Below, one piece after another: positions 1 to 7,057 of a stretch of DNA of 47,451 nt. How positions within the stretch are numbered: the stretch's first letter is position 1; each line of letters starts with the position of its first letter. Source of the DNA: GCA-002701945 sp964442015 (GTDB lineage: Bacteria; Fidelibacterota; Marinisomatia; Marinisomatales; TCS55); assembly GCA_964442015.1 (NCBI GenBank), contig CAYTYA010000005.1:1-47451 (forward strand), read 5' to 3'. The notes beneath the pieces are model-generated. The model saw nothing but the letters and a program-made list of their open reading frames with translations. It did no database searches and had not been told where the DNA came from. The translations under genes and the position numbers were made by a program.

Positions 1-413
1 ATTTTGAAGAGATTGAAAAGAATGGAGGTGTAATTCAAGCTATTGAAGATGGATACTTTCAAAGAGAGATTGCAAAATCAGCTGAAGATTATCAACGATT
101 AATTGATGAGAAACAGTTATATATTGTTGGAGTAAACAAGTTTATTAAGAATGATGAAAAGATAGATATCCCAATCTTAGAGATTGGATCTGAAATTGAA
201 GATGAACGTATACAGTCTATTAAAAATTTGAGGAATAATCGCAATGAGGCAACGGTGCAACAGTCACTTAATATGATACAAGAGTGTTGTAGAAATGGAA
301 AAAATATTATGCCTTCAATTATTGAAGCGGCAAAAGCATGTGTAACACTTGGTGAGATTGTTACTGTGATGAAAGTTGAATTCGGTGAATGGCAGGAATC
401 TGCAGTTTTTTAA
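1..413 (+). CDS. methylmalonyl-CoA mutase, catalytic subunit, C-terminal fragment
   Basis: This is the 3' end of a gene that begins upstream of the window; it reads open from base 3 to the TAA at 411-413 (about 136 residues). The visible part matches the end of the TIM-barrel catalytic domain of acyl-CoA mutases: an 'IEDGYFQREIAKSA' segment, a 'VGVNKF' segment and a terminal 'TLGEIVTVMKVEFGEW' segment. The protein stops just after the catalytic domain, so the B12-binding domain found at the C-terminus of fused mutases is absent and would have to be a separate subunit. The enzyme interconverts methylmalonyl-CoA and succinyl-CoA. A sister mutase acting on another acyl-CoA (for example ethylmalonyl- or isobutyryl-CoA) cannot be excluded from the fragment. 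Confidence 0.85.
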   Translation, partial: FEEIEKNGGVIQAIEDGYFQREIAKSAEDYQRLIDEKQLYIVGVNKFIKNDEKIDIPILEIGSEIEDERIQSIKNLRNNRNEATVQQSLNMIQECCRNGKNIMPSIIEAAKACVTLGEIVTVMKVEFGEWQESAVF

Positions 414-433
414 ACAATATTTTATAATTCTTA

Positions 434-868
434 ATGTCGCAAAAATATAAAGTAATTTTATCTGTAATAGGACTATCTCTAATATCTTCTTTTTGGATTT
501 TGTGGTCATCATTTAATCCTGTAAATGAAAAAGCATTAGTAAAGTTTATTTCAGTTAGAGAAATATTGGACTCTAAAAATATTGAGCGGGTTCGTTTAGG
601 TGGTATTGTCGCTGACAGCTCTATTATTGTATCCCCATCAAATAGAATGGAAGTTTATTTTAACATAAAGGAAGGTGCTTCTATATTACCAGTTAAATTC
701 ATTGGTGCAAGACCAGATCTTTTTAAACATGGTGCGGAGGTTATTGTGGAAGGAGCATATTCTAATGGATCATTTAATGCAGATATGTTACAGACTAAAT
801 GTGCCTCCCGTTATGAGGGAGATTTACGAGATGCTTCTTCATATCAACTTGATGATATAAACATATGA
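434..868 (+). CDS. ccmE: cytochrome c maturation haem chaperone CcmE, CxxxY variant
   Basis: CcmE is a membrane-anchored chaperone on the outer face of the inner membrane that takes haem from CcmABCD and passes it to CcmF. The protein is 144 aa, with one N-terminal membrane anchor (about residues 7-27) and an OB-fold-type domain (VRLGGIVADSSI, then VIVEGAYSNGSF). The conserved C-terminal motif, usually H-x3-Y with a covalently haem-binding His, reads KCASRY here: Cys123 and Tyr127 (codons 800-802 and 812-814). Cys at this position is the hallmark of the variant System I described in archaea and some sulfate reducers. The gene overlaps ccmF by 4 bp and heads the ccm operon. No Shine-Dalgarno is visible before the ATG. 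Confidence 0.92.
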   Translation: MSQKYKVILSVIGLSLISSFWILWSSFNPVNEKALVKFISVREILDSKNIERVRLGGIVADSSIIVSPSNRMEVYFNIKEGASILPVKFIGARPDLFKHGAEVIVEGAYSNGSFNADMLQTKCASRYEGDLRDASSYQLDDINI

Positions 869-2844
869 TCCCTGTATTTGGCAGCGTATCAATTAGTCTT
901 GCTGCTAGTTTTTCTATTTTATCAATCTTTTTATTGTTGTTTTATATTCGTACAGGTGATTATCGTTTATTTCTTTCAGGTAGAAGAATGGCGATGGTTG
1001 TCTCTTTTCTTATAATAATTTCTACGTTTATTTTAGTTAATGAACTTATTTCTAGTAATTTTAATATAGACTATGTAGCTCATCATACTAGTCTTGAAAC
1101 ACCTACTATATATAAAATTAGCGCATTATGGGCGGGTCAATCTGGATCTCTGCTATTTTGGTTATTTATACTATCTATTTTCAGTTTAATCACTATACAT
1201 CAGAATAAAAACAGGTATCATAGAATGATGCCTTGGGTATTAATTGTAATTCTAATAGTGCAACTATTTTTTCTAATTCTTACAACTTTTATAACGAATC
1301 CTTTTGAGGCAACTAAAGCCGATTTTGAAGTTGTGAATGGACTAGGGCTTAATCCTTTACTACAGAACTTAACGATGGCAATACATCCACCAATCTTATA
1401 TTTAGGATTCGTTGGATTTACAATTCCCTTTGCATTTGCATTTGCTGCACTAATGACAAAAGAAAGTGGATCTTTATGGATAAGATCTATTAGAAGATGG
1501 TCTTTAGTTGCTTGGTTGTCACTTAGCTGTGGTATTATTCTTGGTGGTTGGTGGGCTTATCAAGAGTTAGGATGGGGAGGATATTGGGCATGGGATCCTG
1601 TAGAAAATGCATCATTTATGCCATGGTTAACTGGAACAGCCTTTTTGCATTCTATAATAATACAAGAAAAGAAGAATATGCTTCGTTTATGGAATATGAT
1701 TCTTATAATGATAACATTTATATTAACTATTTTCGGGACTTTTCTTACTCGAAGTGGGGTAATGTCATCAGTTCATTCATTTACACAATCTCCTTTAGGT
1801 CCCTTCTTTCTCTCATTTGTTATAATTCTATTAATTGTATGTGTTTTTTTTGTTATTAAAAATTTATCTAATCTTAAATCAGATAAGCGTATAGAATCTC
1901 TAACTTCAAGAGAAAGTGGGTTCTTATTTAACAATGTAATTTTCGTTACACTTTGTTTTGCTGTTTTTTGGGGAACAATATTTCCTGTAATAACAGAAGC
2001 AATCCAGGGAACAAAGATTACGGTTGGACCTCCTTTTTTTAATCAAGTAACTATTCCTATTGGTTTGTTTTTATTATTTCTAACTGGAGTTGGACCATTA
2101 TTGGCTTGGAGAAAAACTTCAATACAAAACTTGAAAAATAATTTTACTTTACCAGTCATTATATCACTAAGCTCATCAATAGTGTTTTTACTTTTTGGAC
2201 TTAGAGGTTATGTAGTTATCTCCCTTATGCTTTCAGTTTTTGTCAGTATTTCAATTTCTATGGAATTCAAAAGAGGTATTTACTCAAGGGTTAAGCGTTT
2301 CAATGAATCAATATTAACTGCATTGGTAACATTAATAAAAAAGAATAGAAGTAGATATGGTGGTTATTTTGTTCATCTTGGTATAGTCTTGATGTTTATT
2401 GGTTTTACAGGTCAGGCATTTAACATGAAAAAAGAATTTGGATTAGCCATTAATGAACAGAATCATTTGGGAGATGTTAATTTAAAATTAGTAAAATTGT
2501 GGCCAGAAGAAAGATCTAATCATTTTTCATGGATTGCAGAGTTATTAGTAACTGGTGATGATGGAAATATCATTACATCATTACGGCCTGAAAAAAGAAT
2601 ATACTTCCATCTGGATCCTAATCCTGATAGAAGACAGCCACATAGTGAATTAGATATATATAGTACAATTAAAAGAGATATATATTCTGTTTTCTCAAGT
2701 ATAGATACAGATAACAATATTGCTTTTTTTCAAATTATGATAAATCCTTTAGTAAGACTTGTATGGTATGGCGCTTATATCCTTGTTTTTGGAACTCTTA
2801 TTGCACTATGGCCTAGCAATAGAAAGAAATTGTTATTACAATGA
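865..2844 (+). CDS. ccmF: haem lyase subunit CcmF
   Basis: CcmF is the polytopic membrane synthetase that attaches haem from holo-CcmE to apocytochrome c. The 659 aa length is normal for the family, and many hydrophobic segments run through it. The WWD haem-handling domain is clear at residues 237-255 (WGGYWAWDPVENASFMPWL), and there are family histidines in MAIHPP (residue 174) and SVHSFTQSPLGP. A periplasmic loop precedes a last membrane segment. The start ATG overlaps the ccmE stop (ATGA) and the stop overlaps the next gene in the same way, which implies translational coupling. Confidence 0.96.
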   Translation: MIPVFGSVSISLAASFSILSIFLLLFYIRTGDYRLFLSGRRMAMVVSFLIIISTFILVNELISSNFNIDYVAHHTSLETPTIYKISALWAGQSGSLLFWLFILSIFSLITIHQNKNRYHRMMPWVLIVILIVQLFFLILTTFITNPFEATKADFEVVNGLGLNPLLQNLTMAIHPPILYLGFVGFTIPFAFAFAALMTKESGSLWIRSIRRWSLVAWLSLSCGIILGGWWAYQELGWGGYWAWDPVENASFMPWLTGTAFLHSIIIQEKKNMLRLWNMILIMITFILTIFGTFLTRSGVMSSVHSFTQSPLGPFFLSFVIILLIVCVFFVIKNLSNLKSDKRIESLTSRESGFLFNNVIFVTLCFAVFWGTIFPVITEAIQGTKITVGPPFFNQVTIPIGLFLLFLTGVGPLLAWRKTSIQNLKNNFTLPVIISLSSSIVFLLFGLRGYVVISLMLSVFVSISISMEFKRGIYSRVKRFNESILTALVTLIKKNRSRYGGYFVHLGIVLMFIGFTGQAFNMKKEFGLAINEQNHLGDVNLKLVKLWPEERSNHFSWIAELLVTGDDGNIITSLRPEKRIYFHLDPNPDRRQPHSELDIYSTIKRDIYSVFSSIDTDNNIAFFQIMINPLVRLVWYGAYILVFGTLIALWPSNRKKLLLQ

Positions 2845-3125
2845 TTTGGCTTTTATTATTTCTAATGTTTTCCAGCTTTTTTCTTTTTTCGATTTGGCCT
2901 CTGTTTCTGAAAGAAGTAATCAATGATAAAGAGGATCATGATTTACTAAATACTTTAGAAAGAAGAAAGTCAATATTATATAGAGAGATTCAATACCTTG
3001 ATAATGAATATCTTATCGAAAATATACATGCAGAAGATTACAATTCATTTAGAGCTGAATTGCTAAGTGAAATATCTGAGATAATTGATCAAATAAATTT
3101 GCTATCACCTAAACAAGGTATATAA
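2841..3125 (+). CDS. CcmI-like short membrane protein of the ccm operon
   Basis: The 94-aa protein has one N-terminal membrane helix (about residues 2-22), followed by a charged helical stretch with the pattern LERRKSILYREIQYLDNEY and later DYNSFRAELLSE. This pattern is typical of the N-terminal part of CcmI (the extra domain of E. coli CcmH), which has a membrane anchor plus a coiled segment. The large periplasmic TPR domain of full CcmI is missing. Its position between ccmF and ccmA, with an ATGA overlap to ccmF, supports a role in cytochrome c maturation, perhaps contacting CcmF. The assignment rests on pattern and context and is moderately sure. Confidence 0.65.
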   Translation: MIWLLLFLMFSSFFLFSIWPLFLKEVINDKEDHDLLNTLERRKSILYREIQYLDNEYLIENIHAEDYNSFRAELLSEISEIIDQINLLSPKQGI

Positions 3126-3127
3126 TA

Positions 3128-3811
3128 TTGTATACCATTAATAATATATATAAAAGTTTTTTTCATAGAACAATTTTAGAAGATATTACATTCAAAGTTG
3201 AACAAGGTGACATGATAGCTTTATTAGGAAAAAATGGTATTGGCAAATCGACTTTATTGCGAATATTAGGAAAAATTAGTCAGCCTGATAAGGGGACCAT
3301 ATTATATAATGATGCAAATATTTATAAAGAAAAAGCAATTATTAGAAAAGGGATTCTTTATTTAGGTCATGATGTAGGTCTATATCCTTCCTTATCCGCC
3401 TTAGACAACTTAAAGTTCGCTTGCTCTATACATGGACAAAGAGTGAAAGATACTAGTATCGTAAGCACTTTAAATCAATTAGGATTATCAAATAGAATTA
3501 ATGATCAAATAAAGATTTTTTCAAAAGGAATGTTGCAAGGTCTGAAATATGCTTTAGCAGATCTTATAGATTGGGAAATTTTATTTTTTGATGAACCTTT
3601 TTCATCTTTGGATTTAAAAGGTAGAAAAACAGCACAGGGTCACATAGATAAATGGATTGGAAATTCTAAAACAATGATTTTTGCAACACATGACCCCGAA
3701 TGGAGTTTATCATATTGTTCTAGGTTGTTATTACTAGATAATAGAAAACTATTATTTGATCAAAGCACTAATGAAATTGATATTAAAAAAATAATAAAAA
3801 TATTGCGATAA
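3128..3811 (+). CDS. ccmA: haem exporter ATP-binding protein CcmA
   Basis: This is the ATPase of the CcmABCD complex that releases haem-loaded CcmE. It has 227 aa with Walker A at about residues 34-41 (GKNGIGKS), a signature-like FSKGM at 131-135, Walker B ILFFDEP at 151-157 and the H-loop ATHDPEW. The signature is less canonical than the usual SGGQ, but SKGM forms are known in ABC ATPases. The best start is TTG at 3128, 2 bp after the preceding stop; there is no ATG near the expected N-terminus. The next gene, ccmB, follows 2 bp downstream. Confidence 0.93.
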   Translation: MYTINNIYKSFFHRTILEDITFKVEQGDMIALLGKNGIGKSTLLRILGKISQPDKGTILYNDANIYKEKAIIRKGILYLGHDVGLYPSLSALDNLKFACSIHGQRVKDTSIVSTLNQLGLSNRINDQIKIFSKGMLQGLKYALADLIDWEILFFDEPFSSLDLKGRKTAQGHIDKWIGNSKTMIFATHDPEWSLSYCSRLLLLDNRKLLFDQSTNEIDIKKIIKILR

Positions 3812-3813
3812 TA

Positions 3814-4476
3814 ATGTTTTATACACTTGTACGTAAAGATCTTTTACTTGAATTGCGAACCAAAGAGATTATTATTCCCATGTTTGCCTTTGGCCTAGCT
3901 ATTATTATGATTTTTTCTCTTTCTTTTAATGCTTCCCAGGCAATAAATCATGCTTTCTCCCCTGGATTATTATGGATAATTATTCTATTTATAAGTTCCT
4001 TAGGATTAAATAGAATGTTTCTTCTTGAAAAAGAATTTGATGCTTTTACACTAACTTTAGCTGCACCTATTGATCGGGGTATAATCTTTTTATCTAAAGC
4101 AATAAGTGGTACAATACTACTTTTAATTGCTGAAATTATGATTATCCCACCATTTATAATTTTTATGAATCTTACTATCCCTAGCGATTGGCACATTATG
4201 ATATTAATACTTCTTATTGGTGATTTAGGTATTATGGCTATTGGAGCAATTGTTAGTGGTCTATCCATGAGAGCAAAATTAAGTGAAATGTTATTGCCAA
4301 TTCTCTTTTTCCCTTTAGTTTCTCCCCACATAATTGCTTGTGTTAAAGCTACAAATTATTGGTTTAAAGGATTGAGTTTTACTAATTGGCAAGCTTGGAT
4401 TTATTTAATGTTATCTTTTTCTCTAGTTTTCTTTTTATTAGGGTTCATGATATTTGAATATATAACTGAAGAATAA
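3814..4476 (+). CDS. ccmB: haem exporter permease CcmB
   Basis: This 220-aa integral membrane protein has about six hydrophobic segments and the family-typical opening MFYTLVRKDLLLELRTKE, followed by LGLNRMFLLEKEFDAF and LAAPIDRGIIFLSKA. It is the permease partner of CcmA in the CcmABCD complex. It lies 2 bp after ccmA and shares one base with the ccmC start (TAATG), as expected of a tightly coupled operon. Confidence is high from the sequence pattern and the context. Confidence 0.93.
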   Translation: MFYTLVRKDLLLELRTKEIIIPMFAFGLAIIMIFSLSFNASQAINHAFSPGLLWIIILFISSLGLNRMFLLEKEFDAFTLTLAAPIDRGIIFLSKAISGTILLLIAEIMIIPPFIIFMNLTIPSDWHIMILILLIGDLGIMAIGAIVSGLSMRAKLSEMLLPILFFPLVSPHIIACVKATNYWFKGLSFTNWQAWIYLMLSFSLVFFLLGFMIFEYITEE

Positions 4477-5144
4477 TGAAATTATTTTTTTCAAAAAGAA
4501 TAAATGTAATAGTTGCTGTTGCGGTATTTACTTTAATGGTATTTAATATTTATAATATTATTAATAATACACCTATGATACCTGACCAATTTTGGGCACA
4601 AAAAATATTTTATTTTCATGTACCTATAGCATGGACTGGGTTTTTATCGTATTTCATAGTAATGATTGCAGGTGTGTTGTACCTAATAAATAAGAAAACT
4701 ATTTGGGATCATTTAGGTTTTGCTGCTGCGGAAATTGGAACTTTATTTGTTGTTCTTGTATTAATTACAGGACCTATATGGGCAAAGCCAATTTGGGGGA
4801 CTTGGTGGACATGGGAGCCAAGATTAACTACAACCTTAATCTTATTTTTAATATATGTTGGTTATTTTATGTTAAGAACATTTGGAGGTCATCCTGAACG
4901 CACTTCAAGATATGCAGCGGTGCTAGGTATTGTTGCATTTTTTGATGTTCCAATTATTTTTTATTCAGTGCGTTTTTGGGAGGAAAGATATCAATCTCAT
5001 CCGCAGGTTGAGATAACAAAACAGAATCCAGAGATTATTATCCCATTTTTAATCTCACTAGTAATTTTTACTATCTTATTTTCATTTATGTTATTTTATA
5101 GAATGCATGTACTTAAAGTCGTTCTTAATAGGAAAAATAAATAA
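4476..5144 (+). CDS. ccmC: haem-handling protein CcmC
   Basis: CcmC loads haem onto CcmE. The protein is 222 aa with six predicted membrane helices. A WWD-type motif WGTWWTWEPRLTT lies at about residues 107-119, flanked by two conserved histidines (FHVP at residue 48 and GGHPERTSRYAAVLG), which are the known haem ligands of the family. The motif has Glu-Pro where many proteobacterial CcmC have Asp-Ala, a variation seen elsewhere in the family. The stop TAA shares its last A with the ATG of the next small gene. Confidence 0.95.
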   Translation: MKLFFSKRINVIVAVAVFTLMVFNIYNIINNTPMIPDQFWAQKIFYFHVPIAWTGFLSYFIVMIAGVLYLINKKTIWDHLGFAAAEIGTLFVVLVLITGPIWAKPIWGTWWTWEPRLTTTLILFLIYVGYFMLRTFGGHPERTSRYAAVLGIVAFFDVPIIFYSVRFWEERYQSHPQVEITKQNPEIIIPFLISLVIFTILFSFMLFYRMHVLKVVLNRKNK

Positions 5145-5251
5145 TGGAAAATTATTTCTTTAATAGTTTTGTAAGAGCAATAACTATTGTAATTATTTTT
5201 ATAATTATTTGGTTTATTAAACAGATATTTAATGAAAGGAAATATTTATAA
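5144..5251 (+). CDS. ccmD: CcmD-like single-helix protein (35 aa)
   Basis: A 35-codon ORF starts at the ATG that shares one base with the ccmC stop and ends with TAA at 5249-5251. It encodes a short leader, a single hydrophobic helix (ITIVIIFIIIWFI) and a basic tail (KQIFNERKYL). Size, topology and position directly after ccmC fit CcmD, the small subunit that helps release holo-CcmE from CcmABC. CcmD sequences are poorly conserved, so the call depends mainly on context. Confidence 0.65.
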   Translation: MENYFFNSFVRAITIVIIFIIIWFIKQIFNERKYL

Positions 5252-5273
5252 TTGTTTTTACTAATCTTGGGTA

Positions 5274-6356
5274 ATGGAAAACATGCCAGATAAAAAAATC
5301 ATACACGTAATAGGGACAGGAACAATTGGAGAACCTTTAATTGGATTGCTTGCAGATTATAAAGATAAACTTGGGATTGATCAAGTTACCTTTCACAAAA
5401 ATAGTGCATTAAAAGGTGATTATACAAAAGTTATTGATTTGCAAAAACGTGGCGCACATTTAGCAGTTGATAATAATAAAATTGAAGATTTTCTCACTTT
5501 TGGGATGCAACCAGAATTTGAAACTGAAGAAGCTATCTCTAGAGCGAGCGTAGTAATTGATTGCACACCAAAGGGGGTTGGGCATAAAAATAAAGAAAAA
5601 TATTATTCTAAATTTGCAGGAAATGTAAAAGGTTTTCTTGCACAAGGAAGTGAATCAGATTTTGGTAAAAAATATGCATTAGGGATTAATGATGATGCCC
5701 TAAATATTGATGCGGATCAATTCATTCAAATAGTTTCATGTAATACGCATAATATTTCATGTATAACCAATACTATTGCTTTAAATGAAAATATCGCGGA
5801 AAATCTTATAGAAGGAAAATATCTTTGTGTTAGAAGAGCAAATGATATGCATCAAGAAGTAGGTTATATTCCTTCACCTTTAGTGAATGAACATATTACA
5901 GAACAATTTGGGTCTCATCATGCTGAAGATGCTGTAAACTTATTTAAAACTTTAAACTACGATTTAAATTTATTCTCTTCCGCAATGAAAGTAAATAGTC
6001 AGTATATGCATGTACTTTGGTTTTCATTAAAGGTGGATGAATTAATTAGTTTAGATGATTTGAAAAATAGACTAAATCAAAATCAACTTGTTGCTTTTAC
6101 ATCAAAAAATTTAACAAGTCGAGTTTTCTCTTTTGGTAGGGATCATGGTCATTATGGAAGAATCTTAAATCAAACGGTAGTAGTTGAACAAACATTAAAT
6201 GTTAAAAATGGTAATGAGATAAGTGGTTTTTGTTTTACGCCACAAGATGGTAATTCAATCCTTAGTAGTTTATCAGCATCATTATGGTTTCTTTATCCTA
6301 ATTCATATAAAGAAAAAATTAAAGTTTTATCCCACTTATTTTTCGATAATATTTGA
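5274..6356 (+). CDS. type II (archaeal-type) glyceraldehyde-3-phosphate dehydrogenase family protein
   Basis: The 360-aa protein has a Rossmann start GTGTIGEP (residues 14-21), VIDCTPKGVGHKNK (about 95-107), a catalytic-Cys motif SCNT with Cys156, CVRRANDMHQ, and GSHHAEDAV. These line up in order with the archaeal type II GAPDH landmarks VVDCTPEGIG, SCNTTGLC, VRRGADP and SHHGPDV. Such enzymes oxidise glyceraldehyde-3-phosphate with NAD(P) and are unrelated in detail to the usual bacterial GapA. Substrate and coenzyme cannot be read from the sequence. The start is uncertain: ATG 5274 or ATG 5283. The gene overlaps the next by 4 bp (TTGA). It differs enough from archaeal enzymes that a changed substrate is possible. 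Confidence 0.75.
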   Translation: MENMPDKKIIHVIGTGTIGEPLIGLLADYKDKLGIDQVTFHKNSALKGDYTKVIDLQKRGAHLAVDNNKIEDFLTFGMQPEFETEEAISRASVVIDCTPKGVGHKNKEKYYSKFAGNVKGFLAQGSESDFGKKYALGINDDALNIDADQFIQIVSCNTHNISCITNTIALNENIAENLIEGKYLCVRRANDMHQEVGYIPSPLVNEHITEQFGSHHAEDAVNLFKTLNYDLNLFSSAMKVNSQYMHVLWFSLKVDELISLDDLKNRLNQNQLVAFTSKNLTSRVFSFGRDHGHYGRILNQTVVVEQTLNVKNGNEISGFCFTPQDGNSILSSLSASLWFLYPNSYKEKIKVLSHLFFDNI

Positions 6357-7000
6357 AACTTCAAGTTCATAGTTTAATTACTGGACCTTTCCAGGAGAAT
6401 AGTTATATCCTTGCGGATAAATTATCAAAACAATGTGTATTGATTGATCCTGGAGATGAAGCTGATAAAATAATCTTTTTTATTGATGACAATAAATTTA
6501 ATCCAATTGGTATAATTAATACACACGCCCATTTAGATCATATAGGAGCAGTTGAACAAATAAAGACTAGATATAAAATCCCTTTTTATCTTCATTACTT
6601 AGAAAAACCCATATTGGAATCATATCCTATGTCATGTAGAATATTTGGCATTGAAGCAAAACCAGCGCCAACTGTAGATAATTGGATACAAAAAAGTGGC
6701 GAATTAAATATAGGTATATTTAAATTTTCTATTATTGAGACTCCAGGTCATACTCCTGGAGGTTGTTGTCTTTTAATTGAAAACATAATTTTTGTTGGGG
6801 ATACGCTTTTTCATGGTTCTGTTGGTAGAACTGATTTGCCAGGCGGAGATTGGGGTATGCTTGAGAAATCTCTTTTACATTTAATGGAAAATATAGAATC
6901 TGATGTGAAAATTTATTCAGGACATGGAAAAGAAACTAATTTTAAAATTGAGATGGAAAAGAACCCTTTTTTAATTTCACTCAAATCTAATTTAAATTAG
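6353..7000 (+). CDS. metallo-beta-lactamase-fold hydrolase, glyoxalase II-like
   Basis: The 215-aa protein is of the MBL superfamily. It shows the metal-binding THAHLDHIGAVEQ motif (THxHxDH), ETPGHTPGG, FVGDTLFHGSVGRTDLPGG and a terminal YSGHGKETN, in the order seen in hydroxyacylglutathione hydrolase-like proteins. It starts at TTG 6353, overlapping the upstream stop, and no in-frame ATG lies close by. It is likely a thioester hydrolase in the cytoplasm; the exact substrate is unknown. A GAPDH-family neighbour could suggest a triose or methylglyoxal context, but that is only inference. Confidence 0.85.
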   Translation: MKLQVHSLITGPFQENSYILADKLSKQCVLIDPGDEADKIIFFIDDNKFNPIGIINTHAHLDHIGAVEQIKTRYKIPFYLHYLEKPILESYPMSCRIFGIEAKPAPTVDNWIQKSGELNIGIFKFSIIETPGHTPGGCCLLIENIIFVGDTLFHGSVGRTDLPGGDWGMLEKSLLHLMENIESDVKIYSGHGKETNFKIEMEKNPFLISLKSNLN

Positions 7001-7007
7001 TATTAAT

Positions 7008-7036
7008 TATTTTGTACTTAATTTTTATGGTATAAT
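7008..7036 (+). promoter_or_regulatory. possible promoter upstream of metF
   Basis: A perfect TATAAT at 7031-7036 precedes the metF ATG (7058) by 21 bp, in the 57-bp gap after the hydrolase gene. No good -35 box sits at the standard spacing (7008-7013 is all A/T), so this is a -10 match in AT-rich DNA and could be chance. Confidence 0.3.
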
Positions 7037-7057
7037 ATGAATATTGTATGAGTTTAG

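Noticed and set aside
3948..4331. 127-codon open frame on the minus strand within ccmB
   Set aside because: It is fully inside a well-supported gene, has no recognisable protein pattern, and mirrors the ccmB codons; other minus-strand open frames (for example 35608-35946 in accC) are the same kind of shadow.
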